In this document: positions 1 through 7,799 of the stretch, in pieces
Layout of the letters: the number at the start of each line of letters is the position of its first letter
How positions within the stretch are numbered: position 1 is the stretch's first letter
Virus record (IMG/VR): IMGVR_UViG_3300028876_000011
Location: 1 to 22,278 of that record
Reading direction: 5' to 3' (one strand)
DNA from: a virus
Length of the DNA stretch: 22,278 nt
Program-made: the position numbers and the translations under genes
The notes under the pieces: model-generated
What the model saw: only the letters and a program-made list of their open reading frames with translations
Databases searched by the model: none
What the model was told of the DNA's origin: nothing

Positions 1-1452
1 CGCGCCAAGAAATGAGTCGGCATTCGCAATCGAGAAGCCGCCGTCAATCGAAACACCGAGTAATGCCTGAGAACTGTTGCACTGTATCACCAGACTATTA
101 TTCGCGCCGGGTGTTATGGGGCCAGCCTGAAGCGTGGTGCCAGTTCCTTTATCCCCGGACAATTGATCGTAGACAGGCGTGCCGGCGCTGTCACTGAACG
201 CGATAACCTGACTGGATGAGTACTGGGCCGAGATGGAGAAGGTATGCCCCGTCCCCACGGTCGGGCTTATTTTATAAAAAAGGGCGGTAGAATTATCAAC
301 GCTGGCATCAACAGGCGTTGTCCCGGCCTTTACATATGTATTACCTTTATTGTCCGTTACGGTCGCATTACTAAAGGCCCCTGGATTATTAAAGGAAACG
401 CAGGCGACTATCAGTTTCGCCCCGGTTGTATTGAGCGCCGCTGTCGTTCCGCCCGAGGAACCAGCGACGTCCGCGTTGGCGACAACGGCCCATGTGGATG
501 AGGCACCTGATATCGTGACACCCGGCGATGTCGCGTTGCTCGACAGGTCGTTGGTGATACCGAGAGTGCAACCCGTTCCGACACCAGCGGGGGTCGTGAA
601 CCTGGCGGTCCATTTTCCGCCTGAAGCCGAGAAGTTCGAAGGCGTGGCTGATCCCGAGCAACTGCCACCCCACGTCGCCGAAGAGATCGAGGATGGTGTC
701 GTGCCGCTGTAAGTGCCACTCCCTGGAATGGTTATCCCGCCCACATAACCATTGGCGAGCGCCGTGAAGGTCATTCCGCTGTTGGAAAGGGTCACATTCG
801 GCGAGGTCGCCCCGGCACCAAGGTTGTTCGTGATCGTGATGTTGCAGGCCGATCCGCCCGCGCCTGATACCGGAGTGCTGAAGTTGGCCGACCACGCGAG
901 GCTACCCGCCGTGAACCCGGTGACGGTCGAAGACCCGGCGCAGCCGGTGCCGCCCCATGTCGCGGTGCTGATGGAGGTCGGCGTGACCCCCGTGTAAGCG
1001 CCGCTCCCGGCTATCGTGGAACCACCGATAGCGCCGTTGGCGAGCGTCGGGAAAGTGATGGCGTTACCGGTCACGGTCACGTTGGGCGAGGTCGCCCCGG
1101 CCCCCAGATTGTCCGTGATCGAGATGTTGCACGATCCGCCCGTGCCCGACCCCGGAGGGGCGAAGGCCGCCGACCACGTCCCGCTACTCGCGCTGAAACC
1201 CCCGACAGCCGAAGACCCGGCGCAGCCGGTGCCGCCCCAGGTCGCGGTGCTGATGGAGGTCGGCGTGGTGCCAACATAAGTTCCACCCCCGGCTATCGAC
1301 GCCCCACCGATGGAACCGCCGGTGGATAGTGACGAAAAGGCGATGGAATGGGCACCGGCAATCGAATGCGCCATGCCTGGTCCCGGCCCCATGCCGCCTT
1401 GAGCGAACGCGGGGCCGGCAAGAAGGATGAAAAGGAAAGCAAGGGCTTTCAT
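1..1452 (-). CDS. Exported Cys-repeat protein, tail-operon end (3' end outside window)
   Basis: The frame starts with ATG at 1452 and stays open for 484 codons to the left edge, so the C-terminus is missing. It overlaps the upstream stop as TGATG. Residues 1-18 form a clear Sec signal peptide (Met-Lys, hydrophobic core, Ala-Phe-Ala before Gln-Gly-Gly). Residues about 45-315 hold three copies of a 94-95 residue module built around Thr-Trp-Gly-Gly, a Cys soon after it, a Trp-Ser/Thr-Ala strand, a second Cys before Ile-Thr-(D/N)-(N/D)-Leu, and Ser-Pro-Asn/Gly-Val-Thr. Residues about 340-484 form a different beta-rich domain with Ala-Cys-Val, Thr-Asp-Asn-Lys-Gly-Asn-Thr and Ile-Gln-Cys. This type of domain is common in phage and environmental surface proteins. 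Eight Cys are visible, an even number, which suits disulfides in the periplasm or outside the cell. An adhesin or receptor-binding accessory is the best guess; the function is not established. Confidence 0.85.
   Translation of the reverse strand, partial: MKALAFLFILLAGPAFAQGGMGPGPGMAHSIAGAHSIAFSSLSTGGSIGGASIAGGGTYVGTTPTSISTATWGGTGCAGSSAVGGFSASSGTWSAAFAPPGSGTGGSCNISITDNLGAGATSPNVTVTGNAITFPTLANGAIGGSTIAGSGAYTGVTPTSISTATWGGTGCAGSSTVTGFTAGSLAWSANFSTPVSGAGGSACNITITNNLGAGATSPNVTLSNSGMTFTALANGYVGGITIPGSGTYSGTTPSSISSATWGGSCSGSATPSNFSASGGKWTARFTTPAGVGTGCTLGITNDLSSNATSPGVTISGASSTWAVVANADVAGSSGGTTAALNTTGAKLIVACVSFNNPGAFSNATVTDNKGNTYVKAGTTPVDASVDNSTALFYKISPTVGTGHTFSISAQYSSSQVIAFSDSAGTPVYDQLSGDKGTGTTLQAGPITPGANNSLVIQCNSSQALLGVSIDGGFSIANADSFLGA
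500..1312 (-). repeat. Three tandem 282-285 bp coding repeats (94-95 aa)
   Basis: The first two copies share long identical DNA stretches. The segment starting gaagacccggcgcagccgg occurs at 1211 and 929, and gtcgcggtgctgatggaggt recurs with the same 282-base offset. The third copy (about 500-747) is 285 bases further on and more diverged. Each copy encodes one Cys pair. The closeness of copies one and two suggests recent duplication and possible copy-number variation between relatives. Confidence 0.85.
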
Positions 1453-2396
1453 CAACGCACCACCCGCCAGTTCAGGGTGATCGCCGCCGATGGGGTTATC
1501 GAGGCGCTCGTGTTGTTGCAAACCTTGAAGTTGGCGTTGTTGGCTGACGGATACACGATGATCGTCAACATTCCGTTGACCGTTGGCGCGTAACCCGTCA
1601 CCGCCGTGGGATCTCCGTTGAAGCCCCATGTAATCGTGTCGGTCGTCGCGATACCCGACCCGGCGCTCACCACGGCGGCGGCGCAAGCGCCCGACGCGAT
1701 GGAGGATGTCCCCAGGACGGCCGTGCTGTTCGCGACGGTAACCGCGCCGCCACCCGTGGACGTGGCGCTGCCGCTGACGCAGTTATAAAGCGCCCCGGAA
1801 TTGTAAACGCAGGACAGGAAACTCACCGGCCCGAGCGTGGTTTGAGACGCGATGCCCCCGCCAAGGGTCACGCCACCCGGCTTCGTCAGTGTCGCGGTCA
1901 CACCAGAGGCGGTGACCAGCATGAACGACTGACCGGCGGTCAGCGTCGGCAGCGTCGCCGTGCCGTTGGCGGTCATGGTGTCCTGACCGCCGACATTCCA
2001 TGAACTGAACGACCCGGCGTGCGTGTTGTCCGTGACCTTCATGCCGACAATCGCGTTGCCGCTACCCCCGTCCGTCACCACGAATGTGGATAAAGGGAAT
2101 GTGAGGGTCGTCGCGGTGACCGAGGTCGCCGTATCGGTGACCGTCAGCGAGCCGCCGCCACCACCGGAGCCGCACGCTGTCGTGACGACATCCCCGCTTG
2201 CATTCCGAGCCAGACAAACCGTTGGCGTCCCGGAGGGCACGGCGGACATCTTCACGGTGCCGGTGGCGTTCAGGATTGGCGTCGTGACCTGGCTCGCCGC
2301 CACCGGGCCGCAGTCCGCCGGATTGGCGGGACAGGCCGCGCGGGCCGCGCCAGCCAGCAGCGACAGGAGCGCCGCCAGGATCAGACTTTTTTGCAC
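1452..2396 (-). CDS. Exported Cys-rich protein of the tail operon
   Basis: The start is GTG at 2396, preceded by GGAGG about seven bases upstream (inside the preceding gene). The protein has 314 residues. Residues 1-20 are a typical signal peptide (Gln-Lys, then a Leu/Ala core, ending Ala-Arg-Ala before Ala-Cys-Pro). The mature part has eight Cys, including CPANPADC near its N-terminus and a Cys-Val-Tyr-Asn...Tyr-Asn-Cys pair. A Gly5 linker near residue 75 separates a short N-terminal part from a beta-rich middle. The last 80 residues (Ser-Gly-Ala-Cys ... Phe-Lys-Val-Cys-Asn ... Leu-Asn-Trp-Arg-Val) resemble a C-terminal module I associate with proteins of tail-fibre loci. It lies downstream of the fibre gene and overlaps the next exported gene by one base. 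It may be a secreted or virion-associated accessory protein; the function is unknown. Confidence 0.85.
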   Translation of the reverse strand: MQKSLILAALLSLLAGAARAACPANPADCGPVAASQVTTPILNATGTVKMSAVPSGTPTVCLARNASGDVVTTACGSGGGGGSLTVTDTATSVTATTLTFPLSTFVVTDGGSGNAIVGMKVTDNTHAGSFSSWNVGGQDTMTANGTATLPTLTAGQSFMLVTASGVTATLTKPGGVTLGGGIASQTTLGPVSFLSCVYNSGALYNCVSGSATSTGGGAVTVANSTAVLGTSSIASGACAAAVVSAGSGIATTDTITWGFNGDPTAVTGYAPTVNGMLTIIVYPSANNANFKVCNNTSASITPSAAITLNWRVVR

Positions 2397-2578
2397 AGGA
2401 AACCTCCGTTCCAGAACAGAGCGCCCGTGGCCAGTCCCGCGTCGCTGGTCGGCAAACCACTCAGATAACTTTGAATGGCGGCTCCCAGCCCCGATGCCGG
2501 GACGGCGGCATTGGCTTTGTTCTGTATCGCCAATATATCGGTGGCGTAGATTGTTTCTCCAGGCGCGATGATCCCCAT
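2381..2578 (-). CDS. Small tail-locus protein, 65 aa
   Basis: ATG at 2578 has GGAGG seven bases upstream, and the frame ends at 2381, overlapping the next start by 16 bases. The 65-residue product contains Ile-Tyr-Ala-Thr-Asp-Ile-Leu-Ala-Ile-Gln-Asn-Lys and ends with LPTSDAGLATGALFWNGG-Phe-Leu-Cys-Lys-Lys-Val. The Leu-Pro-Thr-Ser-Asp-Ala-Gly-Leu-Ala-X-Gly pattern followed by a Trp-Asn strand recurs in phage tail and fibre proteins, often near their C-termini. That suggests a small structural or fibre-associated part. I do not recognise a defined family. There is no signal peptide, unlike the gene just downstream. Confidence 0.75.
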   Translation of the reverse strand: MGIIAPGETIYATDILAIQNKANAAVPASGLGAAIQSYLSGLPTSDAGLATGALFWNGGFLCKKV

Positions 2579-2624
2579 GAGCGACCTCCCATGCTAATTG
2601 TTGAGCGCGTCATGGAACGCGGAA

Positions 2625-2864
2625 TCATGTTCCCGCGTGCGCCGCTCCGTTCGTCGCCGCCGGGACCGTCGCTTCCTCGCCCGCCGCCATCTCGCGCGCC
2701 GGGATCGCCGCCCTCGCCGCCTTCAACCCGACCTCCTGCACCTGACGCATGATCTCGGCGATGACCGGCGCGGCCTGTCGATAGGGCGCGTTGTGCAGGG
2801 CATCGATCACCCCGTTCCACATCTGCGCTTCCAACGTGATCGATACTTTGTCGGTGAGTTCCAT
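2625..2864 (-). CDS. Small conserved tail-locus protein, 79 aa
   Basis: ATG at 2864 is preceded by GAAGGA about seven bases upstream, and the gene follows the fibre gene by 10 bases. The product looks mostly helical: an N-terminal stretch (Thr-Asp-Lys-Val-Ser-Ile-Thr-Leu-Glu-Ala-Gln-Met-Trp-Asn) leads into Pro-Tyr-Arg-Gln-Ala-Ala-Pro-Val-Ile and a helix rich in Gln/Glu/Val, then an Ala-rich tail. This resembles short uncharacterised proteins found beside fibre genes in proteobacterial phages (from memory, not searched). There are no Cys, no signal peptide and no membrane segment. A chaperone or assembly role for the fibre is possible but is only inferred from position. Confidence 0.75.
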   Translation of the reverse strand: MELTDKVSITLEAQMWNGVIDALHNAPYRQAAPVIAEIMRQVQEVGLKAARAAIPAREMAAGEEATVPAATNGAAHAGT

Positions 2865-2874
2865 GTCGCTTCCT

Positions 2875-5193
2875 TCAGGTTGGTTGTGCCGCGCGGCTCT
2901 CCAACTGGACGATCCGCCGGATGGCGACCGCCAGATCGTCAGTGGTTTTGTTTAGCTTATCGTTCAGTTCGCGCAACGCATTGAGCGCGACGAACAACAG
3001 CGGCTTCTCGTCCACCGATAGCTGGCCGGGAAAGCGCGCGTCTGGCACTTTTTCTTCAGCGAAGGGGTCCATCGGTTGTGGCGGCGTATGATACACCGCT
3101 TCCGGCACCAGCTTCTCCAGTTGCTGGGCGATCAGCCCGACGCGGCGCTTGCCATCGTCAGAGGTGCCGCCCAGGCCGTTGTAGAGATAACTGACCGGCG
3201 TCAGTCGCATGATGACATCGAGGCCGCGCCGCCAGGGTGCGACCTCCTTCTTGACCCGCTCATCCGACGCGCTGTCACCGGGCATGAACGCGCCGCGGCA
3301 ATGGACATTGCCCGCGCCATCGGTCCATGACATGGCGTTGTTGCCGCCGAACGCCGTGTTGTTCGCCCGATAGACCAGTGACCCATCGTTGCTCCAGAAC
3401 AACCCCCAGCCATCGGCCTGAAACCGGATGGCGCGTCCAGGGCTGTTGCCATAGATCACGAAATCGGCCCCCGCCGCCTCGCCGATGAAGATGCCCTGCG
3501 TGACATGGAAGTTGCCGTTGGGTTCCAGCATCATGGTCCGGCTGCTGCCCCAGTACCACTCATGCGCGTAAGCGGCGCGCCCGCCACCGCTGAGAATGAA
3601 GTTGGCCCCGCCACTAAAGTCGGTGCTGCCACAGATCGTGGTGTAGGAATTGTTGACCCGGCAGTTGATGCTGTTGTCGCCGGCGGCGACGTAGAGTCGG
3701 CTGGCGACGTTACAGGTTCCGCCGATGCCGACGTTGCGCCCGACGCTGAGATCATAACCGGCGACGAGGTGGATCGCGGCACCGATGCTGCCGGTCATAT
3801 ACAGACCGCCCCGGTTGCCATCGCCGATGGGGTTCTCCGTCACCATCCCGCCGTAATAAATAATCGGGTTACCAGACCCATCCATCTGGCCAAAGCGCAG
3901 ACCGCCATCGGCATATATTCCGGCGGCGTAAGCGGCGTGGGTATCCCACACGCAGAATGATGGGTTGTTCCCGTCGCCACACGAGATGACCCGCGCGCCG
4001 TTGGTGAAGATGCGACCGGCGGTCACCAGCCCGCCGCTCATCGACACCTCGGCGGTCCTGCGACTGATGGAAATCGGCGCGTCGATGTAAGTCCCGGCAT
4101 CGTTGCATCGGCCCAGTAAGAAATCGGAACCGACGTTGCTGCCGTCCTGGTTGTCGGTCGCGCCACCGCCAAATTGCATGATCCAGCGGGTAAAGCCGCT
4201 GCTGTAGCCGACGACCTGGTTGACCTGGCTGTAGCCGTTGGGGCGGTTCAGGGTCAGCGTCGCCGACTGACCCGGCTGGGCGGCGATGGACATTCCGTTG
4301 GTGGCGGTGACGTTGCCATTGGCGGTCAGCGATCCCACCGTGGCGGCACCCGTGATCGAGAACGCACCGCCCGCCGAGAACGCGCCGGTCACCGAAAGCG
4401 TGCCGGTCATGCTCCAGCCGGTGTAGCCATTCTCGGCGTTCATGTTCAGCGTCGTCGTGCCAAAGCCGATGTAGCCCGCGCGCACACCGTTGGCCTTGTG
4501 GAAGGCCACGTAGCCAGCGTTGGTGGCGTCGCCGACGTTCAATACCGAGTAGCCGACCGACGGCATACGCGCCGTCACGTTCGCCGCCTGGAGCGTCCCG
4601 GTGACGGCGAGCGTGCCGGTGATGGCGGTGGCGGCGGCGTTCAGGGTGATGCCGGTCAGCGTCATGCCCGTGCGGGTGACGGTGAGCCAGTTGCTGGACA
4701 CGGTGTAGGGATCGTTCATCGCGCGGCCCCAGAGGGTGTTGCCGGTCGAGAGGAAGTCCCACGCCTTGCTGTCCGACGCGCCCGACTGTTCGCGCATACT
4801 GAGGATCGCGCCGCCCCCGGTGGCCGTCGCGTAGAACCCCCTGGCGGTGATGTTGGCCCCGGCGACGGAGATGTTACCCGCGTTATCGACCCACAGCGTC
4901 CGTTCCGCTGGCGTCTCGTTGTAGACTTTGGTTTCACCCAGGAAATTCAGGCGCGCGGTCGAACCCGCCGAGTTCTTTAGGACCGTCGTGCGATTCAGTT
5001 TGTTCGGGCTGCCGGCGGTATAGGTGCCGATGCCCCATTCCGATTGCGTACCGTCACTCATGACGTAAAAACATTGCGCGCCGCTCGCGAACCAAAAGCC
5101 GAACGGCAGACGCCCCGACGTGGGGCCAAGCAGATTGCAATCCGCCGTCGTTCCGGGCGCGTTGCACATCTCAAGGATCAGATTGCCGAGCAT
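2875..5193 (-). CDS. Tail fibre with C-terminal S74 autoprocessing chaperone
   Basis: I chose ATG at 5193 (772 residues) because it forms a TGATG overlap with the upstream stop and has AAGGAG eight bases before it. An upstream in-frame ATG at 5223 would add ten residues and lacks these signals. The N-terminus (Met-Leu-Gly-Asn-Leu-Ile-Leu-Glu ... Trp-Gly-Ile-Gly-Thr-Tyr ... Leu-Asn-Arg-Thr-Thr-Val-Leu) is the kind used for tail attachment. The centre is a long beta-rich Gly/Thr/Ala shaft with repeated Val-Thr-Gly motifs. The C-terminal 130 residues form an S74 intramolecular chaperone domain: SDERVKKEV places Ser643 and Lys648 five apart, the spacing of the Ser-Lys dyad in endosialidase-type chaperones, followed by Gly-Leu-Ile-Ala-Gln-Gln-Leu-Glu and a C-terminal helix. 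In this family the domain helps trimer folding and then cleaves itself off. It probably recognises the host surface. Confidence 0.9.
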   Translation of the reverse strand: MLGNLILEMCNAPGTTADCNLLGPTSGRLPFGFWFASGAQCFYVMSDGTQSEWGIGTYTAGSPNKLNRTTVLKNSAGSTARLNFLGETKVYNETPAERTLWVDNAGNISVAGANITARGFYATATGGGAILSMREQSGASDSKAWDFLSTGNTLWGRAMNDPYTVSSNWLTVTRTGMTLTGITLNAAATAITGTLAVTGTLQAANVTARMPSVGYSVLNVGDATNAGYVAFHKANGVRAGYIGFGTTTLNMNAENGYTGWSMTGTLSVTGAFSAGGAFSITGAATVGSLTANGNVTATNGMSIAAQPGQSATLTLNRPNGYSQVNQVVGYSSGFTRWIMQFGGGATDNQDGSNVGSDFLLGRCNDAGTYIDAPISISRRTAEVSMSGGLVTAGRIFTNGARVISCGDGNNPSFCVWDTHAAYAAGIYADGGLRFGQMDGSGNPIIYYGGMVTENPIGDGNRGGLYMTGSIGAAIHLVAGYDLSVGRNVGIGGTCNVASRLYVAAGDNSINCRVNNSYTTICGSTDFSGGANFILSGGGRAAYAHEWYWGSSRTMMLEPNGNFHVTQGIFIGEAAGADFVIYGNSPGRAIRFQADGWGLFWSNDGSLVYRANNTAFGGNNAMSWTDGAGNVHCRGAFMPGDSASDERVKKEVAPWRRGLDVIMRLTPVSYLYNGLGGTSDDGKRRVGLIAQQLEKLVPEAVYHTPPQPMDPFAEEKVPDARFPGQLSVDEKPLLFVALNALRELNDKLNKTTDDLAVAIRRIVQLESRAAQPT

Positions 5194-5978
5194 CAGAGGC
5201 GCTCCTTGATACGGAATTTCCACGCGTGTCGATCATGGAATCCCGCGATATAGCTGACATCGGCGGTCACCGTGACACGACCGAACACCGCTTCTCCGCT
5301 TATCGTCGCCGAAGCGAGATCGGACACGAAAAGAATGTTGCCGCCGTAACGGGAAATCCGGTCCAGGTTCTGCGCCTCGGTCCACAGTTCGCTGTCGGTG
5401 ATGGCGTCGAACGCCACCTCCCATCGCCGTTGCTGGAACCGATACGTTGGGTATTCCTGACCGCCACGCGAGATCATTTCATCGACCGTCGAGTCCCGGC
5501 CAAATGTCGAATTCCATGTATGCCCCAGCACCGGCTGCCAGGCCGGTCCCGCGTAAGCCAGCGGCACGTTCACGAAGCCGTCCGGATTGCCCGCGTCGGT
5601 GATATCGACAACGCAATAATCAGCCTCGATGTCAGTGGGGGCCACGGCGACGACCTGGGCGTAGCCCGGACGCGGCCCGGTCACCGTGCCGCTCCAGACC
5701 AGCGTGGACGGATTGATGAACAGGCTGAACGTCACGCTCGCGCCCTGCGACAGATTGGTGCGGAACAGGCCGAACAGCCGCCAGGCCTGGCGTACCGATG
5801 TCACCCGGAAGGTCGCCCCATCGGTGGGCGTCATAACGCCAGAGACGGTCTGCCAGGCCACGGAGGCCGCGCCTGAATCGATTTGCAGATTGGTGATCGG
5901 CATCGACGGTACCGACGACCCGGCGATCAGCGCGCCCGATTTGACCAAATTGTTGATGCCAAGAACCGTGTTGCCCAT
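5193..5978 (-). CDS. Distal tail protein, 261 aa
   Basis: ATG at 5978 overlaps the upstream stop as TGATG, and its own stop overlaps the fibre start the same way, so the gene is probably translationally coupled on both sides. The product is beta-rich with no signal peptide. Visible elements include Leu-Phe-Gly-Leu-Phe-Arg-Thr-Asn near residue 70, Pro-Gly-Tyr-Ala-Gln-Val and an aromatic centre (Tyr-Arg-Phe-Gln-Gln-Arg-Arg-Trp-Glu-Val). The C-terminus is Trp-Lys-Phe-Arg-Ile-Lys-Glu-Arg-Leu. Its place between a large distal tail protein and the fibre suggests a tail-tip or fibre-connecting structural protein. I do not recognise a named family. Confidence 0.85.
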   Translation of the reverse strand: MGNTVLGINNLVKSGALIAGSSVPSMPITNLQIDSGAASVAWQTVSGVMTPTDGATFRVTSVRQAWRLFGLFRTNLSQGASVTFSLFINPSTLVWSGTVTGPRPGYAQVVAVAPTDIEADYCVVDITDAGNPDGFVNVPLAYAGPAWQPVLGHTWNSTFGRDSTVDEMISRGGQEYPTYRFQQRRWEVAFDAITDSELWTEAQNLDRISRYGGNILFVSDLASATISGEAVFGRVTVTADVSYIAGFHDRHAWKFRIKERL

Positions 5979-7786
5979 CAGATTAGCACCCGGAGGACGA
6001 CCGACGCGTCGGGAGAACGGAAACTGTAGCCGACGATCTGACCGGCCAGACCGTTGGTCAGGTCGTCCATCGGATACTTCAGGGTAACGACGTGGCCCAT
6101 GTCCAGCGCCACGCCGATAAACGCCGGAACGGTCACGTCATAAAGCCGCCGCCGCACACCCCAGAGCGCCCCCAAATCGTTCACCACGGCCTGTGCCTCG
6201 GACTGCTTCAACAACAACCCCTGGATCGGCGGCGGGTCGTTGGGGCGGCGGAACGCGGTCAGCACGGCCGTGCTACTCCAGTAAGCGAAACTACCGGTCA
6301 TCTCCACGAACTGCTTGTGCGCCGCCGTCATCGACGCGGTATTCATATCGGATGTTTGCACGGTGAAATTATGATCGTATTCGGAACGGATACGATATGG
6401 CGGCGGATCGAGCGTGGCGGGGAGCGGAACCGGATCGATCTTGATGATGTTGGATAAATCAAAGATCACCTCCGATATGACGTCAACCGGTAGCGCCCGC
6501 GGCATATAGAGTCCAAGCCGTCCATCGCGTTTGGAGATCATCTTGCATCCCGGCCCCGCCAGCACCGCCGTCAGCACATCGATACCGGTCACCGCCGCGT
6601 CGCTGCCGTAGTAGCCGCCAGCCGTGTAAGGCCACGACGCATCGACCGCGATGAACGAGGCGACATCGATCAGTTCCGACGGCAGGAGTAAATCCTCGGT
6701 CAGGATGTAGAGGGCGAGTTGGGCGAAGGTGGTGATCGTGCCGGCCAGCGGGAATTGCCCGGTGACATCACAGGTGATGGCGTGGACGGCGACCGAGCCG
6801 AGCTGAAACAGGCCACGCGAGTTGTCGGTGCGATATTGACCGGCGGGGCAACCGCCCGCGTAAAGATTGGTGGTGTCGCCGCTGTAAGTGATGACCTGGG
6901 CACCGCCCTCGTAGAGCCTCACCACGGTCCCCGGCCCATCGGTGTATTGATAGATGCGGTTGAGCGGATCGACCAACGTCGGCGTGACGTTCATCACCGG
7001 TTCCGCCGGGGTGCCGCCACGCGTCCTCGGCAGCGGCTTGCCGGCCAGGGTAGCCGTGCCGAAATAGGTGCCGGTGCCGGTATAGACGGAATTTTGATAG
7101 GGCCGGTCCAGCCAGTATGTGGCGTCCCGTATCGGAATGGCCAGCGCCGTGTCGGACAAGAACCACGGCGTCGCCACGCCGGCCCACATGGATCGCAACG
7201 AGGCGTAACTGGGATCGCGGTGATACTGGCGTAAACCGTCCCAGGATTTCATGCCGGTCAGGATGCGTACGCCGCGACCGTCCGAATTGAACGTCCCGGC
7301 CATCGTGTCGAACTGATTATCGACATTGGACAACACGATGGTGCCCCACGCCGCGCCGACACCAGAGGCCGATAATTCCAGATTGATTTTGTTATCAACC
7401 TGGAACGCCTGATCAAGGATGGGCGGATAAGGCACGATGCCGCCCACGTCGGTTTCCATCGTGCGATAACCAAGATCGCTGGCGAGAATGCGCGACGATA
7501 TCTCGGCGGGATCTTCGAAGTCGGCGAGCGCCAGATGCGGATGGCTGAGATGGCTCTCTGTCGTCGTCACCACGAGCGTGCCTGGCTTGTACACGTCGAG
7601 TTCGACGATGATGAAGGGGATATCCACCCCAGGAAATTCAACGACCACGACTCCGGTCGGAGCGGAGCCATACAAGCAAAAGTCATAGAGCGTAACGTCA
7701 TAAATCCCGACCCCCGGCGCGCCTCCCTCGGCATACAGGGAATCGTCATAGAGCGTGTCGTCGTAAATGCCGGTTACGGACGGCAT
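5978..7786 (-). CDS. Large distal tail / tail-tip protein, 602 aa
   Basis: ATG at 7786 lies 13 bases after the tape measure stop, with a weak GAGAGA purine stretch upstream. The protein starts with a duplicated Tyr-rich 21-residue motif (IYDDTLYDDSLY, then IYDVTLYDFCLY), a Val/Ile-rich segment, and then a long mixed alpha/beta part containing Leu-Ser-Asn-Val-Asp-Asn-Gln-Phe-Asp, where a nearby Gly-Arg-Gly-Val-Arg-Ile-Leu-Thr-Gly resembles baseplate/tail-hub proteins. The C-terminal 60 residues (Val-Thr-Leu-Lys-Tyr-Pro-Met ... Gly-Gln-Ile-Val-Gly-Tyr-Ser-Phe) look like the end of a hub-type protein that defines a binding surface. The position directly after the tape measure is where tail-tip hub genes usually sit. 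The role as hub or tip is inferred from synteny and a loose sequence resemblance. Confidence 0.85.
   Translation of the reverse strand: MPSVTGIYDDTLYDDSLYAEGGAPGVGIYDVTLYDFCLYGSAPTGVVVVEFPGVDIPFIIVELDVYKPGTLVVTTTESHLSHPHLALADFEDPAEISSRILASDLGYRTMETDVGGIVPYPPILDQAFQVDNKINLELSASGVGAAWGTIVLSNVDNQFDTMAGTFNSDGRGVRILTGMKSWDGLRQYHRDPSYASLRSMWAGVATPWFLSDTALAIPIRDATYWLDRPYQNSVYTGTGTYFGTATLAGKPLPRTRGGTPAEPVMNVTPTLVDPLNRIYQYTDGPGTVVRLYEGGAQVITYSGDTTNLYAGGCPAGQYRTDNSRGLFQLGSVAVHAITCDVTGQFPLAGTITTFAQLALYILTEDLLLPSELIDVASFIAVDASWPYTAGGYYGSDAAVTGIDVLTAVLAGPGCKMISKRDGRLGLYMPRALPVDVISEVIFDLSNIIKIDPVPLPATLDPPPYRIRSEYDHNFTVQTSDMNTASMTAAHKQFVEMTGSFAYWSSTAVLTAFRRPNDPPPIQGLLLKQSEAQAVVNDLGALWGVRRRLYDVTVPAFIGVALDMGHVVTLKYPMDDLTNGLAGQIVGYSFRSPDASVVLRVLI
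7684..7786 (-). repeat. Duplicated 63 bp N-terminal Tyr motif
   Basis: The segment catagagcgt recurs at 7684 and 7747, a 63-base (21-residue) offset, encoding two versions of Ile-Tyr-Asp-X-Thr-Leu-Tyr-Asp-X-X-Leu-Tyr at the very start of the tail-tip protein. The DNA is diverged outside short shared blocks, so the duplication is not very recent. Confidence 0.7.
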
Positions 7787-7799
7787 GATCTCGTCTCTC

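Noticed and set aside
389-895. 168-codon and 102-codon minus-strand frames at the left end
   Set aside because: They are out-of-frame shadows of the long open frame that runs from 1452 off the left edge.
2461-2820. 119-codon minus-strand frame overlapping two small genes
   Set aside because: Gly/Arg-rich shadow; the two smaller frames have good ribosome sites and protein-like sequences.
3869-4762. 297-codon minus-strand frame inside the fibre gene
   Set aside because: His/Arg-rich out-of-frame shadow of the tail fibre; it has no protein-like features.
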